DNA from: Ilumatobacter coccineus YM16-304
GTDB taxonomy: Bacteria > Actinomycetota > Acidimicrobiia > Acidimicrobiales > Ilumatobacteraceae
Direction of reading: 5' to 3'
DNA: 64,000 nucleotides
Assembly (NCBI RefSeq): GCF_000348785.1
Contig: NC_020520.1
Coordinates: 1,240,001 to 1,304,000, forward strand
Positions 46,239 to 55,695 of the stretch are shown here, in pieces. Both the position numbers and the translations under genes were made by a program. Position 1 is the stretch's first letter. Each line of letters begins with the position of its first letter. Under the pieces are notes generated by a model. That model saw nothing but the letters and a program-made list of their open reading frames with translations, was not told where the DNA came from and did not search any database.

Positions 46239-47375
46239 TCAGCTCATCTGGGCGACGACGTGATCGACCGTCGCCGTGAGCGCCTCGATGTCGGACGGCT
46301 CGATGGCCGGGAACATGCCGACGCGCAACTGGTTGCGGCCGAGCTTGCGGTACGCATCGGTGTCGAGCACGCCGTGCTGGCGGAGCACGGCACAGACGTC
46401 GTTGGCGTCGATCGAGTCGTCGAGGTCGATGGTGCCGACGACGTTGGAGCGCTCGTCCGGGTTCGCCACGAACGGGCTCGCCCAGTCGCGTGCTTCAGCC
46501 CAGCCGTAGAGCGTCGCGGCTGATGTGGCGCTGCGGCCGGCCGCCCAGTCGAGCCCGCCGTTGCCGAGCATCCAGTCGAGTTGTGCGTCGAGCATCACCA
46601 GGGTCGCCACCGCCGGCGTGTTGTAGGTCTGGTTCTTGGTGGAGTTGTCGAGCGCAATCGCCAGGTCGAGCGACGCGGGCCGCCAGCGCTCGGACCCGCC
46701 GATCTCGTTGATGCGTTCGATCGCCGCAGGCGAGCACGCGGCGAGCCAGAGACCGCCGTCGGCGGCGAAGCACTTCTGCGGGGCGAAGTAGTAGACATCG
46801 ACCTCGCTCGGTGACCACGTGAGGCCGCCGGCGGCAGACGTGGCATCGACCAGGACGAGCGACGAGTCGGCCGACGTGCCGGCGGGTCGCGTGAGCTGCA
46901 TCGCCACGCCGGTCGAGGTCTCGTTGTGCGTGAGCGCGTAGGCGTCGATGCCGTCTTCCGCGTGCAGGGAGGGGTGCGTGCCGACGTCGCTCTTGACGAC
47001 CGACGGCGTACCGAGGTGCGGCGCCGAGGCGCAGGCTTCGGCGAACTTCGACGAGAACTCGCCGAACACCGCGTGCTGGCTGCGCTCGCGAACGAGGCCG
47101 AACGTGGCGACGTCCCAGAACACCGTGGAGCCGCCGTTGCCGAGGACGATCTCCCAGCCGTCGGGCAGCGCGAACAGGTCGCTCAGCTTGCTTCGCACAG
47201 CGCCGACCAGGTTCTTCACCGGCGGCTTGCGGTGCGAGGTGCCGAGCAGGGTGTCGCGGGCGGCGACGATGGCGTCGACCTGCTCGTGGCGGACCTTCGA
47301 CGGCCCGCAGCAGAACCTCCCGTCGGCAGGAAGGAGGTCGGACGGGACACTGATCGAGGAGGGATCGAAGCTCAC
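46239..47375 (-). CDS. serC: Phosphoserine aminotransferase
   Basis: A 378-residue class V aminotransferase converting 3-phosphohydroxypyruvate and glutamate to phosphoserine; it may also serve pyridoxine synthesis. It is the divergent actinobacterial/archaeal-like SerC type: the N-terminus [12 protein letters not shown] is diagnostic. The PLP lysine is K201 in [14 protein letters not shown]. The GTG start at 47375 is chosen for similarity to the family and a CATGCT box 6 nt upstream; longer readings add non-homologous residues. It is divergent from the aminotransferase at 47481 and followed by PAC2. Confidence 0.95.
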   Translation of the reverse strand: MSFDPSSISVPSDLLPADGRFCCGPSKVRHEQVDAIVAARDTLLGTSHRKPPVKNLVGAVRSKLSDLFALPDGWEIVLGNGGSTVFWDVATFGLVRERSQHAVFGEFSSKFAEACASAPHLGTPSVVKSDVGTHPSLHAEDGIDAYALTHNETSTGVAMQLTRPAGTSADSSLVLVDATSAAGGLTWSPSEVDVYYFAPQKCFAADGGLWLAACSPAAIERINEIGGSERWRPASLDLAIALDNSTKNQTYNTPAVATLVMLDAQLDWMLGNGGLDWAAGRSATSAATLYGWAEARDWASPFVANPDERSNVVGTIDLDDSIDANDVCAVLRQHGVLDTDAYRKLGRNQLRVGMFPAIEPSDIEALTATVDHVVAQMS

Positions 47376-47480
47376 GACACCAGCATGGCGTCCGTCGCCT
47401 CGAAATCCCAGCCCGTTTGCGTTCAATCCGTCGAGAAACCTCGCTCACCGCACGCCACCGGCACAGATAGCCTCGCTGCC

Positions 47481-48671
47481 GTGAAGCGCACCTCGAAACG
47501 ACTGTCTGCCATCGCCCCCTCGGCCACCCTGGCCGTCGACAGCAAGGCGAAGGCCATGAAGGCCGCCGGCGAAAACGTCATCGGATTCGGAGCAGGCGAG
47601 CCTGACTTCGCCACCCCGCAGCACATCGTCGACGCTGCGATCGCGGCGTGCTCCGACCCGAAGAACCACAAGTACAGCCCGGCTGGCGGTCTTCCGGAGC
47701 TGAAACAGGCGATCGCCGACAAGACGCAGCGCGATTCCGGATTCGTCTGCGAGCCCTCGCAGGTGCTCGTCACGTGCGGTGGCAAGCACGCCGTCTACAC
47801 CGCCTTCGCCGCGCTGTGCGATCCCGGCGACGAGGTCATCTGCCCGGCGCCGTACTGGACCACCTACCCGGAGGCGATCACGCTGGCCGGTGGCGTTCCG
47901 GTGGTCATCGACACCGACGCCGAGTCCGGTTTCCAGGTCACCGTCGAGCAACTCGAAGCGGCCAAGACCGACAAGACCAAGGTGCTGCTGTTCGTCAGCC
48001 CCGACAACCCGTCGGGTGCCGTGTACCCGCCCGCCGCCGTGAAGGCGATCGGCGAGTGGGCCGTGGCCAACGGCATCTGGGTCATCACCGACGAGATCTA
48101 CGAGCACCTCACCTACGGCAACCACGAGTTCTCGTCGATGCCGGTGTTGGTGCCCGACCTCGCCGACCAGTGCCTCATCGTCAACGGCGTCGCCAAGACC
48201 TACGCCATGACCGGTTGGCGTGTGGGCTGGATGATCGGCCCGGCCGACGTCATCAAGGCGGCGTCCAACTTCCAGAGTCACGCCACGTCCAACGTCTCGA
48301 ACGTCGCGCAGCGCGCGGCGATCGCCGCCGTGTCGGGTCCGCTCGATGCGGTCGTCGAGATGCGCGAGGCGTTCGCCCGTCGTGCGTCGATCATGCACGA
48401 GATGCTCAACGCCATCGACGGTGTGTCGTGCCCCGAACCGCAGGGTGCGTTCTACGCGTACCCCGACCTGACCGGTCTGCTCGGCCGTGACATCAACGGC
48501 AAGGTGGCCAACAGCACCATCGAACTCGCCGACATCGTGCTCGAAGAGGCCAAGGTGGCGTTCGTGCCGGGCGAGGCGTTCGGACTGCCGGGCTACGGCC
48601 GGTTCAGCTTCGCCCTCGGCGACGACGACCTGGTCGAAGGCATCACCCGCTTCGCCGCCCTCGTCTCCTGA
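47481..48671 (+). CDS. aspC: Class I aminotransferase, probable aspartate aminotransferase
   Basis: A 396-residue PLP-dependent class I aminotransferase of subgroup Ib (aspartate/prephenate type). GAGEPDF is near the N-terminus, PYWTTYPE is in the middle, and NPSGAVYP occurs as a variant of NPTG. The PLP lysine is K239 in [14 protein letters not shown], and R in FSFAL binds the alpha-carboxylate. It likely interconverts aspartate and oxaloacetate, but aromatic or prephenate specificity cannot be excluded. The GTG start is 7 nt after TAGCCT (47468-47473). Confidence 0.92.
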   Translation: MKRTSKRLSAIAPSATLAVDSKAKAMKAAGENVIGFGAGEPDFATPQHIVDAAIAACSDPKNHKYSPAGGLPELKQAIADKTQRDSGFVCEPSQVLVTCGGKHAVYTAFAALCDPGDEVICPAPYWTTYPEAITLAGGVPVVIDTDAESGFQVTVEQLEAAKTDKTKVLLFVSPDNPSGAVYPPAAVKAIGEWAVANGIWVITDEIYEHLTYGNHEFSSMPVLVPDLADQCLIVNGVAKTYAMTGWRVGWMIGPADVIKAASNFQSHATSNVSNVAQRAAIAAVSGPLDAVVEMREAFARRASIMHEMLNAIDGVSCPEPQGAFYAYPDLTGLLGRDINGKVANSTIELADIVLEEAKVAFVPGEAFGLPGYGRFSFALGDDDLVEGITRFAALVS

Positions 48672-48686
48672 CGCGAGCCGGCGCGG

Positions 48687-49646
48687 TCAGCTGAGCGAGT
48701 CGGGCATCTCGCCGACGTTCGAGCTGAGGCGCTCGACCGCGATCACGACGATCGCCCCGACGAAGAACAGCGCGATCGGCAACACGACGTCATCGGCGGG
48801 TGCCGAGAGCGTCGTCGTGTGCGTGCCGTTCGGCCACGGCCACAACACACGCGTGGAGCCGACCATGAGGCCGATCATCGCGGCGATCACGTGGTTGCGG
48901 TAGTGCTCGAGCAGCCAGTTGAGCAGCGTCGAGAAGATCGCCAGTCCGACGATGCAGCCGAGCGCAGTCGCGCCGAGCGCGGGGATGTCTCGGTCGTTGA
49001 CCGCGCCGAGGACCTCGGTGTACATCCCGATCATCACCAGGATGAACGACCCGGAGATGCCGGGAAGGATCATGGCGCAGATCGCCAGCGCCCCCGACAG
49101 GAAGAAGATCCAGATCGGCTGCGTCACCACCTCGGCGGTTCCTTCCGCCACCTCGGTGTCGGAGCGCAGGCCGAGCAGTGCGAACAGTGCGACGCCGACC
49201 CCGACGATGATCGCGACCGTGACGGCGTCGACACGTTCGAGCAGGTTCCAGGCGATCCAGATCGTGCCCACGACCAGGCCCAGGAACAGGCCGGCCATGA
49301 CGATCGGTTGCTCGTCGAGCAGCTTCTCCAGTACCGACGACAGCGCGGCGACGGCGATCAGGATGCCGGCGAGGAGCGTGAGCAGCCACACCCATTCGAT
49401 CTCGCCGATCGTCTGCTTGGCCCCGTCGAAGTCGCCGGTGAGCAGTCGCTTCAGCGCCCGGGCGCCGAGGCGGATGTTGCCGATCAGTCGGTCGTAGATG
49501 CCGAGCACCAGGGCGACGGTGCCGCCCGACACCCCGGGCACGATGTCGGCGGTACCCATGGCGAAGCCTCGGGCGAGTTGAGCCACGTGGGCGAGCGGCC
49601 CGGTGGCCGAACCGGGAGTCGAGGGGGTCTTGTCGCTGTCGGGCAC
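48687..49646 (-). CDS. DUF368 family membrane protein
   Basis: A 319-residue polytopic membrane protein with about nine hydrophobic segments. The family-defining motif FAMGTADIVPGVSGGTVALVLGIY lies near residue 28, and a related VILPGISGSFILVMIGMY repeats near residue 195. DUF368 proteins have been connected to polyprenyl-phosphate recycling in other bacteria (PopT/UptA-type genes), so a role in undecaprenyl-phosphate translocation is possible here. The GTG start has TAGCCT (49655-49660) 8 nt upstream. Confidence 0.92.
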   Translation of the reverse strand: MPDSDKTPSTPGSATGPLAHVAQLARGFAMGTADIVPGVSGGTVALVLGIYDRLIGNIRLGARALKRLLTGDFDGAKQTIGEIEWVWLLTLLAGILIAVAALSSVLEKLLDEQPIVMAGLFLGLVVGTIWIAWNLLERVDAVTVAIIVGVGVALFALLGLRSDTEVAEGTAEVVTQPIWIFFLSGALAICAMILPGISGSFILVMIGMYTEVLGAVNDRDIPALGATALGCIVGLAIFSTLLNWLLEHYRNHVIAAMIGLMVGSTRVLWPWPNGTHTTTLSAPADDVVLPIALFFVGAIVVIAVERLSSNVGEMPDSLS

Positions 49647-49670
49647 GAGTGACGAGGCTAGCGACGTGGT

Positions 49671-50417
49671 TCAGGTCCACCAGAGCGCGTGATGCATGGC
49701 CAGGCCCGACACGATCACCAGGACGAGGCACTCGCCGACCTGCTCGACGGCGCCGAGGATGTCGCCACTGACCCCGCCGAACGCCCGGACCGCGATGACC
49801 GACACGAGCAGCGCTCCCACGGCCACCGCACCGGCGAGCGGTGCGACCCACCAACCGACGGCGACGGCGCCGATCGTCAACGCAGCCAGCACACCGGCAG
49901 CGGCGCGCCCGGGTGACAGCGAGCGCGAGTAGTCGGCGCCGAGCCCCTCGGTCGGTACGGGAGGCGCGAGGGCCATGGTGGCGACCGCGGCACCGCGGCC
50001 CAGACAGTGCGCGCCGACGAGCCCGCCGAATGCAGCAGCGGGAGCGAGCGACGCGACGCACACGATCCGCAGCACGATCGTGCCGCACATCGCGGCGACG
50101 CCATAGCTGCCGTGCCGCGAGTCCTTCAGAATCTCGCGGCGGCGTTCAGGCGTCCACCCGCCCATGGCGTCGGCGGTGTCGGCCAGGCCGTCTTCGTGGA
50201 ACGCTCCGGTGATCGCGACGCCGAGCAGCACCACCACCGCAGCGGCGACCGAGCCCGGCACGAGTTCGAACAGGCCGGCTGCCACGCCGCCGAGCAGCGC
50301 GCCGAGCAGGGCGCCGACCACCGGGAACCACGACACCGACGCGGTCAGGTCGGGTGCCGCCTTCAGACGGATCGGGATGCGGGTCAGGAACTGAGCGGCG
50401 CCGAGGAGTCCGCGCAT
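49671..50417 (-). CDS. cobS: Adenosylcobinamide-GDP ribazoletransferase (cobalamin synthase)
   Basis: A 248-residue membrane enzyme joining adenosylcobinamide-GDP with alpha-ribazole (phosphate) to form (adenosyl)cobalamin. It has the CobS hallmarks: an N-terminal GAAQFLTRIP segment, the metal-binding HEDGLADTADAMGGW near residue 75, and DSRHGSYG near residue 100. About six membrane helices are present. It lies 5 bp after cobT in the cobOUTS arm of the cobalamin locus. Confidence 0.96.
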   Translation of the reverse strand: MRGLLGAAQFLTRIPIRLKAAPDLTASVSWFPVVGALLGALLGGVAAGLFELVPGSVAAAVVVLLGVAITGAFHEDGLADTADAMGGWTPERRREILKDSRHGSYGVAAMCGTIVLRIVCVASLAPAAAFGGLVGAHCLGRGAAVATMALAPPVPTEGLGADYSRSLSPGRAAAGVLAALTIGAVAVGWWVAPLAGAVAVGALLVSVIAVRAFGGVSGDILGAVEQVGECLVLVIVSGLAMHHALWWT

Positions 50418-50421
50418 GCGA

Positions 50422-51414
50422 CTACTCCGAACCGAACCACTCGTCGAACGTGGCGACCTCGACCACGCCGGCGCACGCCATCTTCACGATCGGCACGGCC
50501 GCCATCGCCCCGGTGCCCTCGCCGAGTCGCATGTCGAGGTCGAGCAGCGGCTTCTTGCCCATCGCGTCGAGCAACTTGCGGTGACCCGGCTCTGCCGAGC
50601 AGTGTCCGACGATGCAGTGATCGAGCGCCGCCGGGTCGGCGCGGTGGAGGGGCAGCACCGACGACGTGCAGATGTAGCCGTCGAGGACGATCGGGATCGA
50701 GCGGTGGCGAGCGGCGACCGTGGCGGCGGCCATGGCGACCAGTTCGGAACCGCCGACTTCGCGGAGGATCTCGAGCGGGTCGACCACACCGGCGATGCGG
50801 CGCACCGACTCCTGCACGGCGGTCTTCTTGCGTTCGAGGCCGGCGTCGTCGATGCCGGTGCCACGTCCGACCCACACCGCGGCTTCTCCACCGGCGAAGG
50901 CCGCGGCGATGGCGGCCGCGGCGGTGGTGTTGCCGATGCCGAGTTCGCCCAACACGAGGAGGTCGGTGTCGAGTGCATCGACGGCGTCGAAGGCGACCTG
51001 GGTGATCTCGTCGAATCGCTCGGGAGACAGCGCCGCTTCGTGGCGCATGTCGTTGGTCGGCTCGCCGACCCCGACGTCGACCGCGGTGACGGTCGCACCG
51101 ATCGTGTGGGCGAACGCGTTGATCGTGGCCTTCGACTGCTGGGTCGCCGCGAGCATCGACGCGGTGATCTCGGCGGGATAGTTGCTCACCCCGGCGGCGG
51201 CGACGCCGTGGTCGGCGGCGAACACGAGTGCCGCTGGTCGTTCGACCGTGGGGCGATGGGAACGTTGCCACCCCGCTTTCCAGGCGGCGACGTCGTCGAG
51301 CCACTGCAACGCTCCACTGGGCCGGAGGACCTGTGCGGTCCGCTCCTCGACGGCGGCGCTGGCGGCGAGATCGGGCCCGGGCAGATCGGCGAGACGTTGG
51401 GCGAGCAGGCTCAT
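50422..51414 (-). CDS. cobT: Nicotinate-nucleotide:dimethylbenzimidazole phosphoribosyltransferase
   Basis: A 330-residue enzyme activating the lower ligand base: it transfers the phosphoribosyl of nicotinate mononucleotide to dimethylbenzimidazole. Visible motifs include FAADHGVAAAGVSNYP (around 70), GELGIGNTTAAAAIAAA (around 160), and the catalytic-base region LGEGTGAM with E299. The length is standard. Its start overlaps the cobU stop by 4 nt. Confidence 0.96.
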   Translation of the reverse strand: MSLLAQRLADLPGPDLAASAAVEERTAQVLRPSGALQWLDDVAAWKAGWQRSHRPTVERPAALVFAADHGVAAAGVSNYPAEITASMLAATQQSKATINAFAHTIGATVTAVDVGVGEPTNDMRHEAALSPERFDEITQVAFDAVDALDTDLLVLGELGIGNTTAAAAIAAAFAGGEAAVWVGRGTGIDDAGLERKKTAVQESVRRIAGVVDPLEILREVGGSELVAMAAATVAARHRSIPIVLDGYICTSSVLPLHRADPAALDHCIVGHCSAEPGHRKLLDAMGKKPLLDLDMRLGEGTGAMAAVPIVKMACAGVVEVATFDEWFGSE

Positions 51415-51944
51415 GGGTCGAGAGTCTGCCAGGGGTCGCTCAGCACCACCGCTTTCCCGGCGACGAGGAGCAGCGCCGGGTCGGCCACGGCAGCGAACGA
51501 CTGGTTGACCCACCCGAGCAGGTCTCGGTAGCGGCGTCCGAGTTCGGCTTCGGGGTGGACGCCGAGGCCGACTTCGTTCGAGATGACCACCACACGCTCG
51601 GAGCGCGCGGCGCACGTGGCGGCCGCATCCACGGCTCTCCGACGGATCTCGTCGTCGTCGATCTCGCGCCACATCAGGTTCGAGGTCCACAGCGTCACGC
51701 AGTCGACGATCACGAGGCCTTCGTCGACCGATCGGACCGCGCCGTCGAGGTCGACCTCCTCTTCGATGGTGCGCCACGACGCCGGACGTTCGTCGCGGTG
51801 GCGCTCGATGCGGTCGGCCATGTCGTCGTCGACGACCGGCGCGGTGGCGACGTAGGTGACCGGGCCGTCGAAGCGCCGGCCGATCTCGACGGCGAGCGAA
51901 CTCTTGCCGCTGCGAGCTCCTCCGAGGAGCAGCGTGAGGCTCAT
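51411..51944 (-). CDS. cobU: Bifunctional adenosylcobinamide kinase / guanylyltransferase
   Basis: A 177-residue cobinamide kinase and GMP transferase. The P-loop GGARSGKS is at 8-15. The typical ATAPVVDDDMADRIERHRDERP segment near residue 33 contains the guanylylation histidine (H in RIERHR). The Walker B-like VDCVTLW lies near residue 80. It produces adenosylcobinamide-GDP for CobS. It overlaps cobT by 4 nt and follows cobO by 16 bp. Confidence 0.97.
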   Translation of the reverse strand: MSLTLLLGGARSGKSSLAVEIGRRFDGPVTYVATAPVVDDDMADRIERHRDERPASWRTIEEEVDLDGAVRSVDEGLVIVDCVTLWTSNLMWREIDDDEIRRRAVDAAATCAARSERVVVISNEVGLGVHPEAELGRRYRDLLGWVNQSFAAVADPALLLVAGKAVVLSDPWQTLDP

Positions 51945-51960
51945 GTTCGGCCGGCCCGCG

Positions 51961-52563
51961 TCAGTAGTCGAGGCCGCGCATGGCGCGGATGCCCTGCGAG
52001 TACGCGTGCTTGATCTCGGTCATCTCGGTGACGGTGTCGGCCACCTCGATCAGCTCCGGGGCGGCGTCGCGGCCGGTGATGATGACGTTGACGTGACGGG
52101 GCCGATCGCGGATCGGCCCGGCGATGTCGGCGGCCGGGAGCCAGCCGAACGACGACAGGTAGGTCAGCTCGTCGAAGATCACGAGTTGGTGCTCGCCGGC
52201 GTTCATGATCTCGACGGCCTTCGCCCACCCTTCGGCAGCGTGCGCCTTGTCGTTCGAGAGGTCGTCGGAGTCCCAGGTGAACCCGTCGCCGAAGGCGTGC
52301 CACTCGACGCCGAGCTGGCGGCCGATCTTCTCCTCGCCGACCTTCCAGTTGCCCGACTTGATGAACTGCACGACGGCGACGTTCCAGCCGCGTGCGACAC
52401 CGCGGACCATCATCCCGAACGCCGACGACGACTTGCCCTTGCCGTTGCCGGTGTTGATCACCACCAGCGAGTCGGCGCGACGGAGCCCGTCGGGACGGGG
52501 GTCGTCGGTGGGAGCGGCGTCGTCGGAAGCAGCGTCGTGGTCGGCCGTGGTGTCGTCAGTCAT
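51961..52563 (-). CDS. cobO: Cob(I)yrinic acid a,c-diamide adenosyltransferase
   Basis: A 200-residue CobA/CobO-type ATP:corrinoid adenosyltransferase, adding the 5'-deoxyadenosyl group to the corrin cobalt. The P-loop GNGKGKSS is at 39-46. The FIKSGNWKVGEEK segment and the DELTYL Walker-B-like motif follow. The first ~28 residues are an Asp-rich disordered extension. It is the first gene of the minus-strand arm, with TAGCCT (52574-52579) 10 nt upstream, and its gap with the riboswitch arm is only about 40 bp. Confidence 0.96.
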   Translation of the reverse strand: MTDDTTADHDAASDDAAPTDDPRPDGLRRADSLVVINTGNGKGKSSSAFGMMVRGVARGWNVAVVQFIKSGNWKVGEEKIGRQLGVEWHAFGDGFTWDSDDLSNDKAHAAEGWAKAVEIMNAGEHQLVIFDELTYLSSFGWLPAADIAGPIRDRPRHVNVIITGRDAAPELIEVADTVTEMTEIKHAYSQGIRAMRGLDY

Positions 52564-52592
52564 GCGATGAGGGAGGCTAGGCGGGCGACGGC

Positions 52593-52598
52593 TACGAT
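52593..52598 (+). promoter_or_regulatory. -10 element of the cobalamin-controlled btu/cob arm
   Basis: TACGAT is placed immediately upstream of the riboswitch aptamer; transcription should start near 52605. It is arranged back to back with the cobO promoter (TAGCCT at 52574-52579 on the minus strand). Confidence 0.5.
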
Positions 52599-52602
52599 GC
52601 CG

Positions 52603-52712
52603 AACTGTCATTGGAAGCAGCGAAGTTCGGTGAGATTCCGACGCTGTCCCGCAACGGTGATGTCGCGAGGTTGGTGTAGCCAGCGTCGCGGTCAGCCCGG
52701 TCGCCTGCTCCG
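52603..52712 (+). ncRNA. Cobalamin (AdoCbl) riboswitch
   Basis: The leader contains the conserved core of the B12 element: GGTGAGATTCC and CTGTCCCGCAACGGTGA (about 52635-52670), and a B12-box-like GTCAGCCCGGTCGCCTGC at 52691-52708. It sits between the promoter and btuF. The expression platform (52713-52802) has a GGGCG/CGCCC hairpin and a CTCC/GGAG pairing that could hide the btuF Shine-Dalgarno (GGAGG, 52789-52793), so translational repression by cobalamin is likely. Confidence 0.92.
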
Positions 52713-52802
52713 ATGTCGCGACAACCATCCCTCGAGGCAAGGGGCGGTTCGCCCTCGGGTGGACGGTGCCCGGTCTCCAACTCCACTCGGAGGAACCCCC
52801 AC

Positions 52803-53843
52803 ATGTCCAAACGCCACCAACTCCTCGGTGTGATCGCGAGCCTCGCGCTCGTGACCGCCGCCTGCGGAAGCGACAGCAACGAAGCCGGTGAGCCCGCCGT
52901 CGCCGACGACACGACCGAAGTGACGACCGACGAAGCCCCGGTCGACGCCACGGACGACGAGGCGATGGAGGAAGCACCCGCCGAGGAGGCGATGGAGGAA
53001 GCACCCGCCGAGGAGGCGATGGAGGAAGCTCCCGCCGAGGAGCCGGCCGACGCCGACGCCGTGCCCGAGCGGGTCGTGTCGCTCAGCCCGACGCACACCG
53101 AGATCATGTTCGCGATCGGCGCAGGCGACCTGCTCGTCGCCGTCGACTCGTTCTCGAACCACCCCGAAGCAGCGCTCGAGCTGCCGAACGAGCTGTCGGG
53201 CTTCGAGCCCAACGTCGAGGCGATCGCTTCGTACGAACCCGACCTCGTGCTGATCGGTGGCGACTTCACCGGCCTCGGTGACCAGCTCGCCGAACTCGAC
53301 ATCGCCTCGTGGGACGGCCCCGCCGCCACCTCCTTCGACGACACGTACGCGCAGATCGAACAGCTCGGCGCAGCGACCGGACACATCGCCGAAGCCGCCG
53401 AACTGGTCTCGTCGATGCAGACCGACATCGCCGCAGCCGTCGAGGCCGCGCCGCAGCCCGACACGCCGCTGAGCTTCTACCACGAGCTCGATCCCGGGTT
53501 CTACAGCGCCGACACGTCGACGTTCATCGGCCAGATCTACGCGCTGTTCGGCTTGGAGAACATCGCGGACGCCGACGAGTCGGAGAGCTTCGGGTACCCG
53601 CAGCTCAACGCCGAGGTGATCATCGAGTCGAACCCCGACCTGATCTTCCTCGCCGACACGAAGTGCTGTGGCGAGAACGCCGAGACGGTGTCGGCCCGCC
53701 CCGGTTGGGACGCCATCGCTGCCGTGCAGAACGGCAACGTCGTCGAGATGGACGACGACATCGCCTCCCGCTGGGGACCGCGCATCGTCGACTACATCCA
53801 GGCGGTCGCCACCGCCATCGAATCGGCTGCCGTCGCCGCCTGA
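52803..53843 (+). CDS. btuF: Cobalamin-type ABC transporter substrate-binding lipoprotein
   Basis: A 346-residue lipoprotein. The signal peptide ends in C21 (VTAAC). An acidic linker contains three copies of a nine-residue E/A/P repeat. A class III periplasmic-binding (BtuF/FhuD) fold follows: RVVSLSPTHTEIMFAIGAGDLLVAVD near residue 92, then YEPDLVLIGG and NPDLIFLAD. It delivers vitamin B12 or cobinamide to BtuCD. Assignment as B12 rather than haem/siderophore rests on the cobalamin riboswitch and flanking cob genes. The start is 9 nt after GGAGG, one of the few clear SD sites. Confidence 0.93.
   Translation: MSKRHQLLGVIASLALVTAACGSDSNEAGEPAVADDTTEVTTDEAPVDATDDEAMEEAPAEEAMEEAPAEEAMEEAPAEEPADADAVPERVVSLSPTHTEIMFAIGAGDLLVAVDSFSNHPEAALELPNELSGFEPNVEAIASYEPDLVLIGGDFTGLGDQLAELDIASWDGPAATSFDDTYAQIEQLGAATGHIAEAAELVSSMQTDIAAAVEAAPQPDTPLSFYHELDPGFYSADTSTFIGQIYALFGLENIADADESESFGYPQLNAEVIIESNPDLIFLADTKCCGENAETVSARPGWDAIAAVQNGNVVEMDDDIASRWGPRIVDYIQAVATAIESAAVAA
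52959..53039 (+). repeat. Three 27-bp in-frame repeats in btuF
   Basis: Units 52959-52985, 52986-53012 and 53013-53039 are identical except for one synonymous change in the third. Each encodes nine residues (EAMEEAPAE in register) of the acidic linker between the lipid anchor and the binding domain. Confidence 0.9.
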
Positions 53844-53857
53844 TCGGCACCTGAACG

Positions 53858-54892
53858 ATGACCGACCGACGCGATGCCACCTGGTTCCTGGGTGGCATCG
53901 CGTTCGTCGTCGTCGCCGTCGTCGTCGGGGTCTCGATCGGCCCCGCCGGACCCGACTGGTGGCGCGTCGGGCCCGAGTTGGTCAACCGCCTGCCGTTGAT
54001 CTCGTTCGACACCGGTGTCAGCGACGCCGAATGGGCGATCATCTGGAAGATCCGCATGCCCCGCGTGGTGCTCGGTGGACTGGTCGGCGGCATGTTGTCG
54101 ATCGCCGGAGCGAGCTATCAGGGCGTGTTTCGCAATCCGCTCGTCGACCCGTACCTGCTCGGCGCGGCCGCAGGCGCCGGCCTCGGGGCGACGCTCGCGC
54201 TCACGATCGGCCGTGGCGTCACCTCGACGTGGCCGATCGACCCGGTGCCGACGGCCGCCTTCCTCTTCGCCGTCGGTTCGGTGCTCGTGACCTACACCGT
54301 CGGCGCCGCGTTCGGTGGTGATCGAAGCGGCGTCACGCTGGTCCTCGCCGGCGTGGCGGTCGTGTCGTTCACGTCCGCGGTGCAGACCTTCATCCTGCAG
54401 CGCAACCTCGACGTCTTCCGCGAGGTGTTCCGCTGGATCACCGGCAGCCTCGCCAGCGCGAGTTGGGCCGACGTGCGACTCGTGCTCCCGTACGCCGTCG
54501 TGAGCGCTGTGGTGCTGCTCGTCCACCGACGCCATCTCGACGTGTTCCGGGTGGGTGGCGACGAGGCGGCAACGCTCGGCATCGACGTCGCCCGCACCCG
54601 GCTGATCATCGTGGTGGCGGCCACACTCGGGACCGCTGCGGTCGTGTCGGTCAGCGGCCTGATCGGCTTCGTCGGGCTCATCGTCCCGCACATCGTCCGC
54701 ATCGTGGCCGGTGCCGGTCACCGACGTCTGCTCCCGCTGTCGCTCATGGCTGGAGCCGGATTCCTGATCCTCGCCGACGTTCCCGGCCGCATGCTCAGCA
54801 ACCCGGCCGAGACGCCGATCGGCGTGGTCACCGCGTTCCTCGGTGCGCCGTTCTTCATCTTCCTGCTCCGCTCGCGGCGGTTCGGTGCATGA
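53858..54892 (+). CDS. btuC: Cobalamin ABC transporter permease (FecCD family)
   Basis: A 344-residue FecCD/BtuC permease with ten predicted helices. GASYQGVFRNPLVDPYLLGAAAGAGLGA (about 84-111) is the signature of vitamin B12 and iron-chelate permeases, and GFVGLIVPHIVRIVAG near residue 268 is the coupling-helix region. It is 14 bp behind btuF and overlaps btuD by 4 nt. Confidence 0.95.
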   Translation: MTDRRDATWFLGGIAFVVVAVVVGVSIGPAGPDWWRVGPELVNRLPLISFDTGVSDAEWAIIWKIRMPRVVLGGLVGGMLSIAGASYQGVFRNPLVDPYLLGAAAGAGLGATLALTIGRGVTSTWPIDPVPTAAFLFAVGSVLVTYTVGAAFGGDRSGVTLVLAGVAVVSFTSAVQTFILQRNLDVFREVFRWITGSLASASWADVRLVLPYAVVSAVVLLVHRRHLDVFRVGGDEAATLGIDVARTRLIIVVAATLGTAAVVSVSGLIGFVGLIVPHIVRIVAGAGHRRLLPLSLMAGAGFLILADVPGRMLSNPAETPIGVVTAFLGAPFFIFLLRSRRFGA

Positions 54893-55695
54893 GCTCGCTC
54901 GGGCTGACCGACGTCGCCGTGTCGTACCCGGCCGGACGCGAGACCCGCTGCGCGCTGGCACCGTTCTCCGACCACGTCGAGGCCGGTGAATGGGTCGGCC
55001 TCATCGGCCCGAACGGCGCCGGGAAGTCGTCGCTGCTGCGGGCGATCGCGAACCTCACGGCGTACACCGGCACGGTGCAGGTCGACGGCGTGTCGCTCGC
55101 CGACATGGGCGACCGGGAGCGAGCGCGACAGGTCGCCTACGTTCCGCAGGATCCGCTGATCCCGCGCGACATGTCGGCACTCGACTACGTGCTCCTCGGA
55201 CGGACGCCGCACATCGGGTATTTCGGTGCGCCGAGTCGACGCGATCATCAGGTCGCCGCCGACGTGCTCGAACGGTTGCGACTGGCCGAGTTCGCCGACC
55301 GACTGCTCGGTGAGCTCAGCGGGGGAGAGCGGCAGCGGGTGGTGCTCGCCAGGGCGCTGGCCCAGGAAGCTCCGATCCTCCTGCTCGACGAGCCGACGTC
55401 GGCACTCGACATCGGGCACCAGCAGCAGGCGCTCGAGTTGGTCACCGAACTGCGCACGACCGAACAGCTCACCGTCATCTCGGCACTGCACGATCTGACG
55501 CTCGCCGGCACCTACACCGACCGACTCGTGATGCTCCACGAGGGCCGGGTCGTCGCCAGCGGCCAGGCGGGTGAGGTCCTCACCGCCGAGCGCCTCGGCG
55601 AGGTGTACCACGTGTGCGTCACCGTCGACATCGATGACGACGACGGCACGGTGATCGTCGTCCCGCGCCGCGGCTTCCCGGTGGCCGAGTCGTGA
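54889..55695 (+). CDS. btuD: Cobalamin ABC transporter ATP-binding protein
   Basis: A 268-residue ABC ATPase with Walker A GPNGAGKSS (40-48), Q-loop YVPQDP, signature LSGGERQRVVLARAL and Walker B ILLLDEPTSALD. The length and C-terminal tail match the FepC/BtuD class. ATG overlaps the btuC stop and its own stop overlaps the cobC start, so uptake and assembly genes are one transcript under the riboswitch. Confidence 0.96.
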   Translation: MSSLGLTDVAVSYPAGRETRCALAPFSDHVEAGEWVGLIGPNGAGKSSLLRAIANLTAYTGTVQVDGVSLADMGDRERARQVAYVPQDPLIPRDMSALDYVLLGRTPHIGYFGAPSRRDHQVAADVLERLRLAEFADRLLGELSGGERQRVVLARALAQEAPILLLDEPTSALDIGHQQQALELVTELRTTEQLTVISALHDLTLAGTYTDRLVMLHEGRVVASGQAGEVLTAERLGEVYHVCVTVDIDDDDGTVIVVPRRGFPVAES

